Assembly (NCBI GenBank): GCA_964535195.1
Contig: CAZHSI010000009.1
Coordinates: 1-51,508, forward strand
Direction: 5' to 3'
Length of the DNA stretch: 51,508 nt
DNA from: UBA9339 sp964535195
Lineage (GTDB): Bacteria; Pseudomonadota; Gammaproteobacteria; UBA9339
Positions 15,915 through 24,803 of the stretch are shown here, piece by piece; the first letter of the stretch is position 1; each line of letters begins with the position of its first letter. Both the position numbers and the translations under genes were made by a program. The notes beneath the pieces are model-generated. The model had not been told where the DNA came from. It made no database searches and worked only from the letters and a program-made list of their open reading frames with translations.

Positions 15915-17587
15915 TAAACTTGTTCTCCAGATATACGCAAAACTTCACTTAGGGTAATTATTTTTTGCTGCGCCATTTCAAAAGCGTTGACCATGAGAGT
16001 AGGTGATTTACGATTTTTTGCTACAGTTTTTACAAATTCATTTGTATCTTTACGGCGCAGGGCTTCTTGCATTTGCGTGTCAAGCTCAAGCAGTTCAAAA
16101 ACCCCGACTCTGCCTTTAAAACCGGTAAAGTTACAGTGGGCGCAGCCAGTGCCTTTATGAAAAACGCTTTGTTTAAATAGGTCGCCAAAAACATTGGTAA
16201 AAAAACTAGTTTCTTGTTCTGTTGGTTGATAGGGGGCTGAACAAAGGGTGCAAATACGTCGTGCCAAGCGTTGCGCAATAATGGCACGCACAGTAGCAGC
16301 TACGAGATAGTTTTCTACGCCGATGTCAATCAGGCGGACCGCAGTACTTGCCGCATCATTGGTATGTAAGGTGGCAAATACTAGGTGACCGGTTAAAGCG
16401 GCGCGCATGGCAATAGCAGCAGTTTCTTGGTCGCGAATTTCACCAACCAGAATGATGTTAGGGTCTTGACGTAAAACTGAGCGAAGGACTCTGGCAAAAG
16501 TTAATCCTATTTGAGGTTTTACTTGTACTTGGTTAGCTCGTTCTAAAACATATTCTATGGGATCTTCAATAGTAACTATATTTTTTGTGACATCATTAAT
16601 TTCAGTTAAAGCGCCATAGAGGGTAGTGGTTTTGCCGCTACCCGTTGGCCCAGTAACTAAAAGCATCCCCCAGGGGATTTTAATTAACCGACGAAAATCT
16701 TTGAGGATGTTAGGAGGCATGCCGGTAGTCTCAAGACTAATAAGTTTTGTTGATTTATTCAATAAACGCATGACTACTGATTCGCCATATTGGGTTGGCA
16801 TGGTTGAGAGACGAACATCAATTTTTAGGTTTTCTCTAAGGATATCAAACCGTCCATCTTGCGGTAACCGTTTTTCCGCAATATTTAAGCCAGCCATTAG
16901 TTTTAAACGCTGCACTACAGCCAAGGGAATATGGTGTTTATTATTGGTGCTGGTAGTAATAATTTGTTCTTGCAGCAAGCCATCAACCCGTTGGCGAATA
17001 CGCAGGATGTTGTCTCCTGGCTCTATATGAATATCTGAAGCACCTATTTGAATTGCGTCGGCAAAAACTGAGTTTAGCAATTTGATCACAGCTGGCTCCG
17101 CCTGTTTCATTGCCTGCTCTTCTTCATCTTTGTGACTTTCTGGAAGGTCGGTTTTTAGTTCTAAGGCAAGTTTGTCGGCGAAGTCCGTAATGTCGCTGGT
17201 ACGACGATATAGCTGATCAAGTTTATAGAGGAGTTCTTTTTCATCGACGAGAGCAAATTTTAAAGGTTTTTTTAGCAGATGTTGCAGTTCGTCGGTGGCA
17301 AAAATATCTAGGGGGTAAACCATGCCTACTAAATAGTGACTAGCTGCTTCATCTAAAAGAATAGCACGAAAACGGCGAGCGTAACTTTCTGGCAGTTGTC
17401 TTGAAAGGTTTTCTTTAAGCACATATTGAGAAATATCGACGTAAGGGATGTTAATTTTTTTAGTTAAAGAGTGTAACCATTCCTTTTCTTTTTGTTCTTG
17501 CGGGGAAGGTGTTAATTCTACGCCATCAACGTTTTCAGGAGTGGTGTTAGGTAAAATTGTTAGTGGATCATTGGTTTTTGGTTCCAT
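15914..17587 (-). CDS. mshE: Pilus assembly ATPase MshE (PilB/GspE family)
   Basis: MshE powers pilus extension and in Vibrio binds c-di-GMP through its N-terminal MshEN domain. The 557-residue protein has an N-terminal region with YARRFRAILLDE typical of MshEN, then the ATPase core: Walker A GPTGSGKT (313-320), TIEDPIEY, Walker B ILVGEIRD (379-386), and GHLVFATLHTND. A zinc site is formed by C446/C449 and C482/C485. c-di-GMP control is a family expectation, not shown here. It lies between mshN (19 bases upstream) and mshG. Confidence 0.95.
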   Translation of the reverse strand: MEPKTNDPLTILPNTTPENVDGVELTPSPQEQKEKEWLHSLTKKINIPYVDISQYVLKENLSRQLPESYARRFRAILLDEAASHYLVGMVYPLDIFATDELQHLLKKPLKFALVDEKELLYKLDQLYRRTSDITDFADKLALELKTDLPESHKDEEEQAMKQAEPAVIKLLNSVFADAIQIGASDIHIEPGDNILRIRQRVDGLLQEQIITTSTNNKHHIPLAVVQRLKLMAGLNIAEKRLPQDGRFDILRENLKIDVRLSTMPTQYGESVVMRLLNKSTKLISLETTGMPPNILKDFRRLIKIPWGMLLVTGPTGSGKTTTLYGALTEINDVTKNIVTIEDPIEYVLERANQVQVKPQIGLTFARVLRSVLRQDPNIILVGEIRDQETAAIAMRAALTGHLVFATLHTNDAASTAVRLIDIGVENYLVAATVRAIIAQRLARRICTLCSAPYQPTEQETSFFTNVFGDLFKQSVFHKGTGCAHCNFTGFKGRVGVFELLELDTQMQEALRRKDTNEFVKTVAKNRKSPTLMVNAFEMAQQKIITLSEVLRISGEQV

Positions 17588-17606
17588 AACATTACTCTTC
17601 TCAGTT

Positions 17607-18824
17607 TTAACGTCGGCGGTCTAAAAAAGATTTTAGTTCAGGTGATATCTCAGGTGCATTATAAGCACGATGATAAGCTTCTTTTGCAGCATTTTTTTTA
17701 CCAGCATGCTCTAGGGCAATACCCAAGCCTACCCACCAGGCAGCTTTTTGTGGTTGGATTTTTGTTAACTGGTTGTATAACTCGGCGGCAGACATACAAT
17801 CTCCATCTTGTTGATATAGCGCAGCAAGCAGAGCTAGATATTCAATGTCGTTAGCCGCAGCTGCGGTCGCATGTTTTTGGAGGAACTCCATGGCTGCCAG
17901 GGCCTTATTTTGTTTAATTAAAATGTTCGCTTTAAGTTTTATGAATGGTAGGTGGTCATGGTGTCTGTCTAAGCCAGCCATTAAAACATCGTCAGCTTTT
18001 TCGAGGCGTTCTTCTTTAATTAAAATGGAAACTAATAATGAACGGATTTCGTTGTTATTAGGGAAGTCACCGATAAACATATGCATTTTGGGAATAGCAG
18101 CTTGTATTTTACCTTGTGCTATAAGTTGCTTTATTTCTTGGTAGCATGCTGCAGCCTCTTCTTCTGGGGAAAGTGGTGCTGGAGTTTTTGTTATGGTTCC
18201 TTTATTTACCTGGGAGTTAGACAGGACGAGGTGTAAGCGAGCGTTTGGTTTATCAACTAGCTGGAAGGCATCGACCTTAGTGCCGGGAAGCAGAGTTAGG
18301 GTGCTAACAATATTATTATTGTTTTGGGTGGTGTTAAAAGAGGTGATGAAGGAATTATCGAGGGCCAGTGGTAAATTACCTGCAACCCCAATATTATTCA
18401 ACGTGATAAGCAGCTTTTGTTCAGCGCCGTACTCAATGTGGTAAGAGGTGGGTGCGCTTATTATAAAGTTTAAAATAGTTTTGTTGTTTTTTTGTTCGAG
18501 GGTGATGTCTTGTAGTTTTATTGTTGGTAATGGTGCGGGCAGAACTTTTTTATTAGTTGGTGTATCGTGCATGTATTTTGATAAATTGATAGTAACGTAA
18601 GAGTTTAGGGACCTTGGTAGATTGACAATTATTTGCGGAAAAAAAGTCCACAGCGTGCCTATCGGGATAGCTAAAACTATAAGCCAATAAAACAACTTCC
18701 AGCTTAAGAGGCCTTGTTGTTTTTTTGTGGCTGGTATTATGGGGATAGATACCAACTGCTTTTTGTTTAAAGTTTTACGTTTGTTTTTTTCCAATGCATT
18801 TAGAATGTTGAGTATTACGCTCAT
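17607..18824 (-). CDS. mshN: MSHA biogenesis protein MshN (TPR protein)
   Basis: The 405-residue protein has a short cytoplasmic N terminus starting MSVILNILNALEKN, one transmembrane helix near residues 44-65, a periplasmic AMIN-like beta region, and a C-terminal set of tetratricopeptide repeats (from about residue 230, for example AAELYNQLTKIQPQ and ALEHAGKKNAAKEAYHRAY). This is the MshN architecture, and the gene sits in the expected place between mshM and mshE. It overlaps mshM by four bases. Its exact role in pilus assembly is not settled. Confidence 0.85.
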   Translation of the reverse strand: MSVILNILNALEKNKRKTLNKKQLVSIPIIPATKKQQGLLSWKLFYWLIVLAIPIGTLWTFFPQIIVNLPRSLNSYVTINLSKYMHDTPTNKKVLPAPLPTIKLQDITLEQKNNKTILNFIISAPTSYHIEYGAEQKLLITLNNIGVAGNLPLALDNSFITSFNTTQNNNNIVSTLTLLPGTKVDAFQLVDKPNARLHLVLSNSQVNKGTITKTPAPLSPEEEAAACYQEIKQLIAQGKIQAAIPKMHMFIGDFPNNNEIRSLLVSILIKEERLEKADDVLMAGLDRHHDHLPFIKLKANILIKQNKALAAMEFLQKHATAAAANDIEYLALLAALYQQDGDCMSAAELYNQLTKIQPQKAAWWVGLGIALEHAGKKNAAKEAYHRAYNAPEISPELKSFLDRRR

Positions 18825-19750
18825 ATAGTAAAAGATAGTAATTGACTACCTACTCCAATGGTTATTAATAATAATGTTGAAGCCAAAATTCCTTTTAATA
18901 AATAGTTACAAGCTATGGTGATGGTTGATTGGTTGATACTTTCGGTATTGGCAATTGCCATTTTCATGGTGTTAGTCTCCACCTTGTTTTTGTTGTAGCC
19001 ATAGGCAATCAAAAAGGCTTTATGGCATAAGATATTAATTAAGCGTGGTACACCTTTACTAGCTTTAAATAGTAATTTTAGGGCTTGTGGCGCAATTAAT
19101 GTTTGACACGGATCATGATAACCCGCTGCAGCTAAACGAAAACTAAGATATGCTAAAAGTTCCTCGTGACTACGTAAGGTTGGTAAGCTATAAGAAAAGA
19201 CAATTCGCTGGGTTAACTGGTGTAAGTGGGGTTGGTTAAGCTTTTTATTTAATTCTGGTTGTCCTACCAAAATTATTTGCATGAGCTTGCTTGATTCTCT
19301 TTCTAAGTTACTTAAAAGACGGAGACCTTCCAGAGTTTGATCGGTTAATGCTTGCGCCTCATCAACAATAATGACCACCCGTTTCCCCTCTTGGTGTAGG
19401 GTGATTAATTTATCTGTGATCCGCTTGATTAATGTATGATTGCCGATGTTTTGCGGTAAACTTATATCTAACTCTTGTGCTATGGCTTTTTGTAAGTTGA
19501 AAATGTCTAGGGTAGAATTAAAAAGATAAACGGTGATGTATTCGCTACTTAAACTATTTAGTAATTTACGGCAAAGTAAAGTTTTACCGGTGCCAACCTC
19601 CCCCGTGATTTTAATAAAGCCTTCTCCAGCTTGTAAGCCAACCATAATAGCATCTAACGCTTCTTTATATGAGGTGAGTCCACAAAAAAAACGCAAGTTA
19701 GGTGTTAATGAGAATGGTGATTCACTAAATCCAAAGTGTTCTAGATACAT
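18821..19750 (-). CDS. mshM: MSHA biogenesis ATPase MshM (ExeA/GspA-like AAA)
   Basis: The 309-residue protein starts with the family signature YLEHFGFSESPFSLTPN, then has Walker A GEVGTGKT, Walker B VVIIVDEAQA, and sensor-like ILVGQPELN and PRLINILCHKA. A hydrophobic segment near the C terminus anchors it in the membrane. ExeA/GspA relatives help the secretin assemble through peptidoglycan. I chose ATG 19750 because it has AAGGAAA upstream and the family start; the longer frame from 19795 would overlap mshL. Confidence 0.9.
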   Translation of the reverse strand: MYLEHFGFSESPFSLTPNLRFFCGLTSYKEALDAIMVGLQAGEGFIKITGEVGTGKTLLCRKLLNSLSSEYITVYLFNSTLDIFNLQKAIAQELDISLPQNIGNHTLIKRITDKLITLHQEGKRVVIIVDEAQALTDQTLEGLRLLSNLERESSKLMQIILVGQPELNKKLNQPHLHQLTQRIVFSYSLPTLRSHEELLAYLSFRLAAAGYHDPCQTLIAPQALKLLFKASKGVPRLINILCHKAFLIAYGYNKNKVETNTMKMAIANTESINQSTITIACNYLLKGILASTLLLITIGVGSQLLSFTI

Positions 19751-19763
19751 AAATTTCCTTTTT

Positions 19764-21515
19764 TTATTTAGACTTTTTTTGTTTTTTGGGCGCAAGATTA
19801 TAACTCATATCCTCTTGAGCTCTTTTTATGTTGATTGCTGCTTCACGTAGCTGTTGCTGCCAAGTGCTAGTGTTTTCTGCGATGATTGGGCGCAATAAAA
19901 TTATTAGTTCAAACTTGCGCGCATCCTTCTTTTTATTTTTAAATAAACCACCAATGCCTGGTAGACGATCAGCGCCGGGGGTTGAGGATTGATAACTATG
20001 TCCTTCGGTTGCCATTAAACCTCCAATAACGATAACTTGGCCATTTTTGGCGCGAACGATGCTATCAGATTCTCTCACCGTACTTTCAGCTAGTGGCAGT
20101 TGCTGTTGTTGTCCGTTAACCAAGAGATGTTGTTGGTCAAGATTTACATTGCTAACGATGGGGTGGATATGAATCGTAACATTGTCGTTTTCATCAATTT
20201 GCGGAGTAACATCTAGGGAAATGCCAGAGAAAAATGGCGTTAAAGTGATGTTTGCTGTCGTTGAGGAGCCTGATGTATCGCTATTGTTGTTACTGCTGAC
20301 ATTCGTAACGAAGAAGCGGTCACTTCCAACTTTAATTACTGCTTTTTGGTTGTTGATAGTTGCGATTTGTGGACTGGATAGTACATTCACTCTGCCTTGG
20401 CTATTTAGTAATTGAATGACGCTGCTAAAACCATTGCCACTTTTGGCGCTCAATCCCATAACCCCAAGAATATTACCTGGGAAGGTGGCGGTTTGATAAT
20501 CGTCGTTGCTAAGACCATAAGTATTAGAGTTTATTGTGGAAGTTGTGCCGTCGGAGTTAGTTGTGGTGGTATTGGTCGGTGGAACAACAACTCCTTGGTA
20601 GAGTCCTAAGGCTTTCCAATTAATACCATTTTGGAACCCCGCAGTTAGTTCAACCTCTAGTATTTTAGCTTCGATAACGACTTGTCTATGAATAATACTT
20701 TGCACGTTATCGAGGTATTGAGCAATGTAGCGTAATTCACTAGGGAAAGCACGAGCTATTACTGCGCCGGCAGAAGGGTTCACGACAACCGATCTACCTT
20801 CCTCTTTACCGACAATTGTTTCTAGGTTTTCTTTTAATAGCTCCCAGAATTTGGGACTTGAAGAGGTGGTTACGGTACCGCTTGGCGTGGTTTGTTGTGT
20901 ACTTGTGACCCCCGTATTGCTTTGGGAGAGCGTATTGCTGGTGATTTGACCGGAGCCGATGTTAACTTGTGATTGTCCGGTACGATCGATATTGATGTAG
21001 TTAATATGGAACACCTTGGTTTCAAGGCGGCGCGGAAAGACCTTAAATCCGTATGAGGTTTTTTCGTATTCAAAGCCGTAATTATCCCTAACTGCATCCA
21101 TGACTTGCGGTACGGTTACCGATTTTAATTCCAGTGAAATATTTCCTGTTACTTGATCAGCTACGGTTATATTGTAGGGAGTATCTTTGACTAATCCCAT
21201 GAAAAAATTTTTAGCTGGAACATTGTTTACGTTAATGTCAAAGCGTGGCTCTTGTTTTTCATTGACCATTTCGGTAGACGACGTAGTGGGCAAAGTAAGT
21301 TCAGGCATTAATGCTTTTTGTAGTGCCAAAGGTAATTTGGGAGCTTTTTTATCGGCATCTTTAAGTACGCTATTGGCGCGTAAGCTGCTACTTAGAGCTT
21401 CATCAATGGCGGAACCATCAGTATATTTGGGTTCATTAAGAGTGCAGCCGCTGCTGATTAGTAGTAAGAAGCTCGTGGTTAGTAGCGCTAAGTATTTTTT
21501 AATCCATATTTTCAT
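19764..21515 (-). CDS. mshL: Outer-membrane secretin lipoprotein MshL
   Basis: MshL forms the outer-membrane pore for the pilus. The 583-residue precursor has a lipoprotein signal with Cys24 in LLISSGC. The N-terminal STN/secretin domains start around residue 90 (NVPAKNFFMGLVKDTPYNIT), followed by the N1-type region and the secretin core with VLSSPQIATINNQKAVIKVG and ending VIGGLMATEG and FELIILLRP. Ser/Thr/Asn-rich linkers interrupt the N-terminal half (about residues 180-215) and the core. It overlaps mshK by four bases. Confidence 0.93.
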   Translation of the reverse strand: MKIWIKKYLALLTTSFLLLISSGCTLNEPKYTDGSAIDEALSSSLRANSVLKDADKKAPKLPLALQKALMPELTLPTTSSTEMVNEKQEPRFDINVNNVPAKNFFMGLVKDTPYNITVADQVTGNISLELKSVTVPQVMDAVRDNYGFEYEKTSYGFKVFPRRLETKVFHINYINIDRTGQSQVNIGSGQITSNTLSQSNTGVTSTQQTTPSGTVTTSSSPKFWELLKENLETIVGKEEGRSVVVNPSAGAVIARAFPSELRYIAQYLDNVQSIIHRQVVIEAKILEVELTAGFQNGINWKALGLYQGVVVPPTNTTTTNSDGTTSTINSNTYGLSNDDYQTATFPGNILGVMGLSAKSGNGFSSVIQLLNSQGRVNVLSSPQIATINNQKAVIKVGSDRFFVTNVSSNNNSDTSGSSTTANITLTPFFSGISLDVTPQIDENDNVTIHIHPIVSNVNLDQQHLLVNGQQQQLPLAESTVRESDSIVRAKNGQVIVIGGLMATEGHSYQSSTPGADRLPGIGGLFKNKKKDARKFELIILLRPIIAENTSTWQQQLREAAINIKRAQEDMSYNLAPKKQKKSK

Positions 21516-21901
21516 GGTGTTCCCTTCCTGTTATTTGTTGGTATTTTTATTGTAGGGTAAGGCAATACAACTCTGAATTCAGTGCCATCATCCTTTTTTA
21601 AAGTAATACCTGTATTATCAATAGCGATAATAGTTGATTCAGAAACTTTTTCTCCGAGAGTAAAGAGGTGATCTCCTATCATGACGATTTTATGATCGGC
21701 ATCGTTAGCGAAAATGGCGGATATGGTTATATCCCCATTGGGGACATGGGTCGTGGTGGTGTCAGAGTATGCTGCTGGGCGTGTTGGATCATGCAGCGCA
21801 TTGTCGATAGTGTTTTCAGCATAGATTTTGGCTGGTAGGATTAGTGATCCCAAGATTGCCCAAGCTAGTTTGTATGTTTTATTATACATTGATAATTTCA
21901 T
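21512..21901 (-). CDS. mshK: MSHA biogenesis protein MshK (PilP-like)
   Basis: This 129-residue small periplasmic protein has an N-terminal membrane segment or signal (AWAILGSLILPAKIYA), the motif LHDPTRPAAY typical of MshK, and a PilP/GspC-like beta domain (TISAIFANDADHKIVMIGDHLFTLGEKV). It would link the inner-membrane complex to the secretin. The frame begins 20 bases inside the end of the mshJ gene; a second Met at 21889 is also possible. The identification rests on the motif and on its position between mshJ and mshL. Confidence 0.82.
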   Translation of the reverse strand: MKLSMYNKTYKLAWAILGSLILPAKIYAENTIDNALHDPTRPAAYSDTTTTHVPNGDITISAIFANDADHKIVMIGDHLFTLGEKVSESTIIAIDNTGITLKKDDGTEFRVVLPYPTIKIPTNNRKGTP

Positions 21902-22487
21902 CCGTGGTGTTTAGAGTATGAATATGTAAAGTTATCTCGGCCATAGGATATTTGGTTACCTTATATTCGATTTTGTCCCAAAAAATTTTCCATTTTAACT
22001 TTTCGATGGCCTGTAAGTAATCCATGGTAGAGAAATAATCTCCAAGAAATTTTATTATAATTTCATGTGCAAAAATCTTGGTGTTGACTTGTGGTAACAT
22101 TACTTCTTTTGGTGCAAGGTTTTTTAATTGTAATAAAACCAATTTGTTGTTAGCTATTAATATATCGTGCAGGGCAGTGCTAGTTTTGTTGGCGGCTATT
22201 AAAGTACCGGTTGTATCAGGTGCCAAGGAGCCGGTATTGTTTAGTGCTGCTTTTTTGGCCTCAAGCTCTTTTTGCATAATGTCCAGAGAGGTTTTTAGCG
22301 CATTGATGGTGAATTTTGTTACTAATATTTTATTGTCAGCAATGGCCATGGAAAGTCTCAAGTTTTGCCAGAGGGTTTGTTGCCAAAGTATAAAAATCAC
22401 TACTAAAACGGCCAGCAACACCAATGATTTGGTGGTTGTTGGTAGTTGATCAAGAGTGCGTTGATATTTTATTAATTGTGCCTTCAT
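21882..22487 (-). CDS. mshJ: MSHA biogenesis protein MshJ (PilO-like)
   Basis: The 201-residue single-pass membrane protein has a transmembrane helix near residues 20-38 (LVLLAVLVVIFILWQQTLW), a coiled-coil stretch (LDIMQKELEAKKAALN), and a ferredoxin-like periplasmic domain with FLGDYFSTMDYLQAIEKL. This is the PilO/GspM architecture of the alignment subcomplex. It is 30 bases behind the PilN-like gene. Confidence 0.87.
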   Translation of the reverse strand: MKAQLIKYQRTLDQLPTTTKSLVLLAVLVVIFILWQQTLWQNLRLSMAIADNKILVTKFTINALKTSLDIMQKELEAKKAALNNTGSLAPDTTGTLIAANKTSTALHDILIANNKLVLLQLKNLAPKEVMLPQVNTKIFAHEIIIKFLGDYFSTMDYLQAIEKLKWKIFWDKIEYKVTKYPMAEITLHIHTLNTTDEIINV

Positions 22488-22517
22488 ATTTTTTATATAT
22501 TTTAAGTGGTTATTCCC

Positions 22518-23105
22518 TTAAGTTTTATTGGTTGCCTTATTTTTAGTGCTATCGCTAGTGTTATCAGTGCTTAAAATAAAATTTATATCTACAGAGTCGG
22601 GTTTTTTATCTATCAAGATGGTATTAAATTTTTTATTATCAAAGTTAGGAGCTTTATTTAAGGCATCAATTAATGCTGGGACACCAGAAGAAGCAACAGT
22701 GCCACCTTCGATAACGATAGAGCCGTCAATTTCAGAAATATTGATGTTGGTTAGCCATACGGCGTGTGGAATAAATGCTGCTAAATCTTTCAGATGGTTA
22801 TAAAATCCCCTGGTGTTATTTGAGCCAATTGGTAATCCTTGCAAATTTAGGAGTGTTTCTCCCCCTAATAAGCGACTTAACTCCTTTTGGCAATTATCGA
22901 CCTGGGATTGTAAGACCGCTTTTTGGTTTTCTAAACCAGTTAAGAGTTGTTTGGTATTGGTATATACAACTAAGTTGATAAGATAAACAATAACTAGTAC
23001 TAAAATCCAGCCGGCAGAGATTTTGACTATAAGTCTACTATTTAGAGGACTAACTGGTCTAATAGCGATTTCTGTTAATAAGTTAATGTTTTGTGCCATT
23101 ATCAT
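22518..23105 (-). CDS. PilN-like component of the pilus alignment complex
   Basis: The 195-residue protein starts MAQNINLLTE, the PilN-type N-terminal motif that contacts the PilM-like protein, followed by a transmembrane helix (AGWILVLVIVYLINLVVY), a coiled coil, and a PilN periplasmic domain (AFIPHAVWLTNINISEIDGSIVIEGG). Its start overlaps the mshI stop (TAATG), so the two are coupled. In some genomes this protein is called MshI2; I leave the symbol open. Confidence 0.85.
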   Translation of the reverse strand: MIMAQNINLLTEIAIRPVSPLNSRLIVKISAGWILVLVIVYLINLVVYTNTKQLLTGLENQKAVLQSQVDNCQKELSRLLGGETLLNLQGLPIGSNNTRGFYNHLKDLAAFIPHAVWLTNINISEIDGSIVIEGGTVASSGVPALIDALNKAPNFDNKKFNTILIDKKPDSVDINFILSTDNTSDSTKNKATNKT

Positions 23106-24016
23106 TATTCCTGAGTTAAATTACGTAATGCACCGCCGATTGCTGCCCAGCATCGTTGTTCTGTTTGTTGGTCTATTGGTGTTGCGAAGTTAACTATTTC
23201 CTGTAGATTAAGGGTCGTTACCTCTTTATTAAGGTTTTGGGCAACGTTTTCTATTATGGTTTTATCAAATCCAGCCTCTGGCAGCATCACAAATCTTGAG
23301 GGTGTCTCTTGCTTTAGTTCTGCTTGACAATAATTAAATGATCGCTCTATTTCTGCTATTAAATCGTGGTAATTGCCGTTGCTTAAGTTGAGAGCGTTTA
23401 CGGGAAAATGACGTACAAAACGTATATTAGATTGTTTTGCCGAAACCATCAGGCAGTTGGTGTCAACAATATTTAATGAGCCAATGGTTTCGTTTGGTTT
23501 GGCTAAGTTAACTATTAGGTTACGAATAGCAAATTCACGAATATCAATAGCTGTTATGTGTAACCCACAATCTTGAATGGTTTGAGCAAGATTCTGTAAG
23601 AAACTGGCTTGGGCAACAATTACATAAACCTTTTTTAAGTTTTTTTCTGGTTCATCCGGATAGAAAATATCGACGGCGGTGTCTTCTAGGGGGTGACTGA
23701 TAATATCTTTGATTTGCCAACGAATGGCTTTTTTGTACTCCGTTTGTGGCACGTTAGGGGTGTCGGTAAGGGTAATATGGTAGTAACTAGGGTGCAAAAC
23801 CCAATTACAGTGGGCTTTTTTTAGGTTAAATTGATTTACAATTTGCCGTAATTGTTGTTCAAACTGTCCTAGTTCGAGTTGCTTCCCAAAATGATACGGT
23901 TGAAACCCGCAGATGGTAATTTCACGGTTACTGGGATTTGGGGTACATGCAAAAGCAATCCCTTCTGGCCCGACCTCTATTGAACACAATCCTTGATTTG
24001 AATTAAACGTTTCCAA
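23105..24016 (-). CDS. mshI: MSHA biogenesis protein MshI (PilM-like actin fold)
   Basis: The 303-residue cytoplasmic protein has the PilM actin-like layout: CSIEVGPEGIAFAC at the N terminus, YKKAIRWQIKDIISHPLEDT, GLHITAIDIREFAIRNL, and RHFPVNALNLSNGNY. It heads the operon and would dock PilN to the inner membrane. The start is a TTG with AGAGGA eight bases upstream; no in-frame ATG gives a complete N terminus. This is the only gene of the block with a TTG start that I would defend. Confidence 0.85.
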   Translation of the reverse strand: METFNSNQGLCSIEVGPEGIAFACTPNPSNREITICGFQPYHFGKQLELGQFEQQLRQIVNQFNLKKAHCNWVLHPSYYHITLTDTPNVPQTEYKKAIRWQIKDIISHPLEDTAVDIFYPDEPEKNLKKVYVIVAQASFLQNLAQTIQDCGLHITAIDIREFAIRNLIVNLAKPNETIGSLNIVDTNCLMVSAKQSNIRFVRHFPVNALNLSNGNYHDLIAEIERSFNYCQAELKQETPSRFVMLPEAGFDKTIIENVAQNLNKEVTTLNLQEIVNFATPIDQQTEQRCWAAIGGALRNLTQE

Positions 24017-24131
24017 GTTTCCATCCTCTTAACGACACCACTTATTTTCAGTTGTATGCTAGTTTCTACTATACAATGAAAACATTAAGTTGGCTCTTTA
24101 CTTCTTCCTGTTTGTGCTGTTCGTTTAACGC

Positions 24132-24160
24132 TTGTTAGCCACTGTAGAACAGATTATAAT
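24132..24160 (+). promoter_or_regulatory. Near-consensus sigma-70 promoter of the Host_attach gene
   Basis: TTGTTA, a 17-base spacer and a perfect TATAAT end about 43 bases before the ATG. Directly behind it, TGTTTA (24160-24165) and TAAACA (24178-24183) form an inverted repeat over the expected start of transcription, which could be an operator or a 5' hairpin. Confidence 0.7.
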
Positions 24161-24202
24161 GTTTATATTTCCTTTTGTAAACATCAAAGACGAGGTGATA
24201 GG

Positions 24203-24643
24203 ATGAAAATATGGATTCTGGTTGCTAATTCTGCAGAGGCTAAAATTTTAGCTACGGATAAATTGCGCACAGGAGAGTTAGATCTTGTGGCTGAGTTTGC
24301 TCATCCTGAGAGTCGAAAGAAAGGGTCAGAGCTAATGTCCGATGGGCCAGGGCACTATAAGACCGATTTTGGGGCGCATGGTGCTTATGATGCAAACGAT
24401 CCGAAAGAGGTAGAAGCAGAAAATTTTGCTATGCAATTACTTCGCGAGTTAAGAGTTGGTTTGGACCAACATAAATTCAACAAGCTGATCGTCGTAACTC
24501 CTGCTCACTTTTATGGGATCTTAAAGAAGCACATGCACTTTGACGAGATCGAAGTTAACCATATAGCTAAGGATTACACGAAATATACTGTGTCTCAGTT
24601 GCATAGCAGCTTGAAGGAGCATTACTTCAAAATGCAGAATTAG
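24203..24643 (+). CDS. Host_attach (PF10116) family protein
   Basis: The 146-residue soluble protein matches the family named after an Agrobacterium attachment protein: N-terminal WILVANSAEAKILATD, FAHPESRKKGSELMSDGPG, DPKEVEAENFAMQLLREL, and LIVVTPAHFYGILKKHM. No signal peptide is seen, so a direct surface role is doubtful. The fold resembles eRF1-domain-like Host_attach proteins, and some relatives appear stress-related. It has GAGGTGATAGG upstream and a strong promoter, and it diverges from mshI. Its last seven codons and following bases recur behind bamD (see the repeat at 42778-42848). Confidence 0.82.
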   Translation: MKIWILVANSAEAKILATDKLRTGELDLVAEFAHPESRKKGSELMSDGPGHYKTDFGAHGAYDANDPKEVEAENFAMQLLRELRVGLDQHKFNKLIVVTPAHFYGILKKHMHFDEIEVNHIAKDYTKYTVSQLHSSLKEHYFKMQN

Positions 24644-24657
24644 CACCTAATGGAACG

Positions 24658-24783
24658 ATACCATTTGTAAATCAAATTCAGGCAAGGCGCCCTGGTTTTT
24701 TGTGGCCGGAGTTTACTTTTACGTAAATGAGGACCGCAAAAAAATAAGGGCAACGCAGCATCAATTTGATTTACAAGTGGTAT
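24658..24783. repeat. ERIC-like imperfect palindrome, family A copy 1
   Basis: The 126-bp element has 21-base terminal inverted repeats (ATACCATTTGTAAATCAAATT, 20 of 21 matching) and an imperfectly palindromic interior: GGCGCCCTGG-TTTTTTGTGGCC pairs with GGACCGCAAAAAAATAAGGGC around a TTTACGTAAA centre. Other copies stand at 35834-35932, 41325-41447 and, in part, 42778-42848. It has no coding capacity. Size and symmetry recall ERIC elements, but the sequence is different. A stretch ATACCCCTCGTAAAC at its right edge resembles the ends of the other copies. Confidence 0.8.
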
Positions 24784-24803
24784 ATACCCCTCGTAAACAT
24801 GGT

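Noticed and set aside
16626..17030. 134-codon plus-strand frame antisense to mshE
   Set aside because: It is a shadow of the conserved ATPase core in another frame, with no signals of its own.
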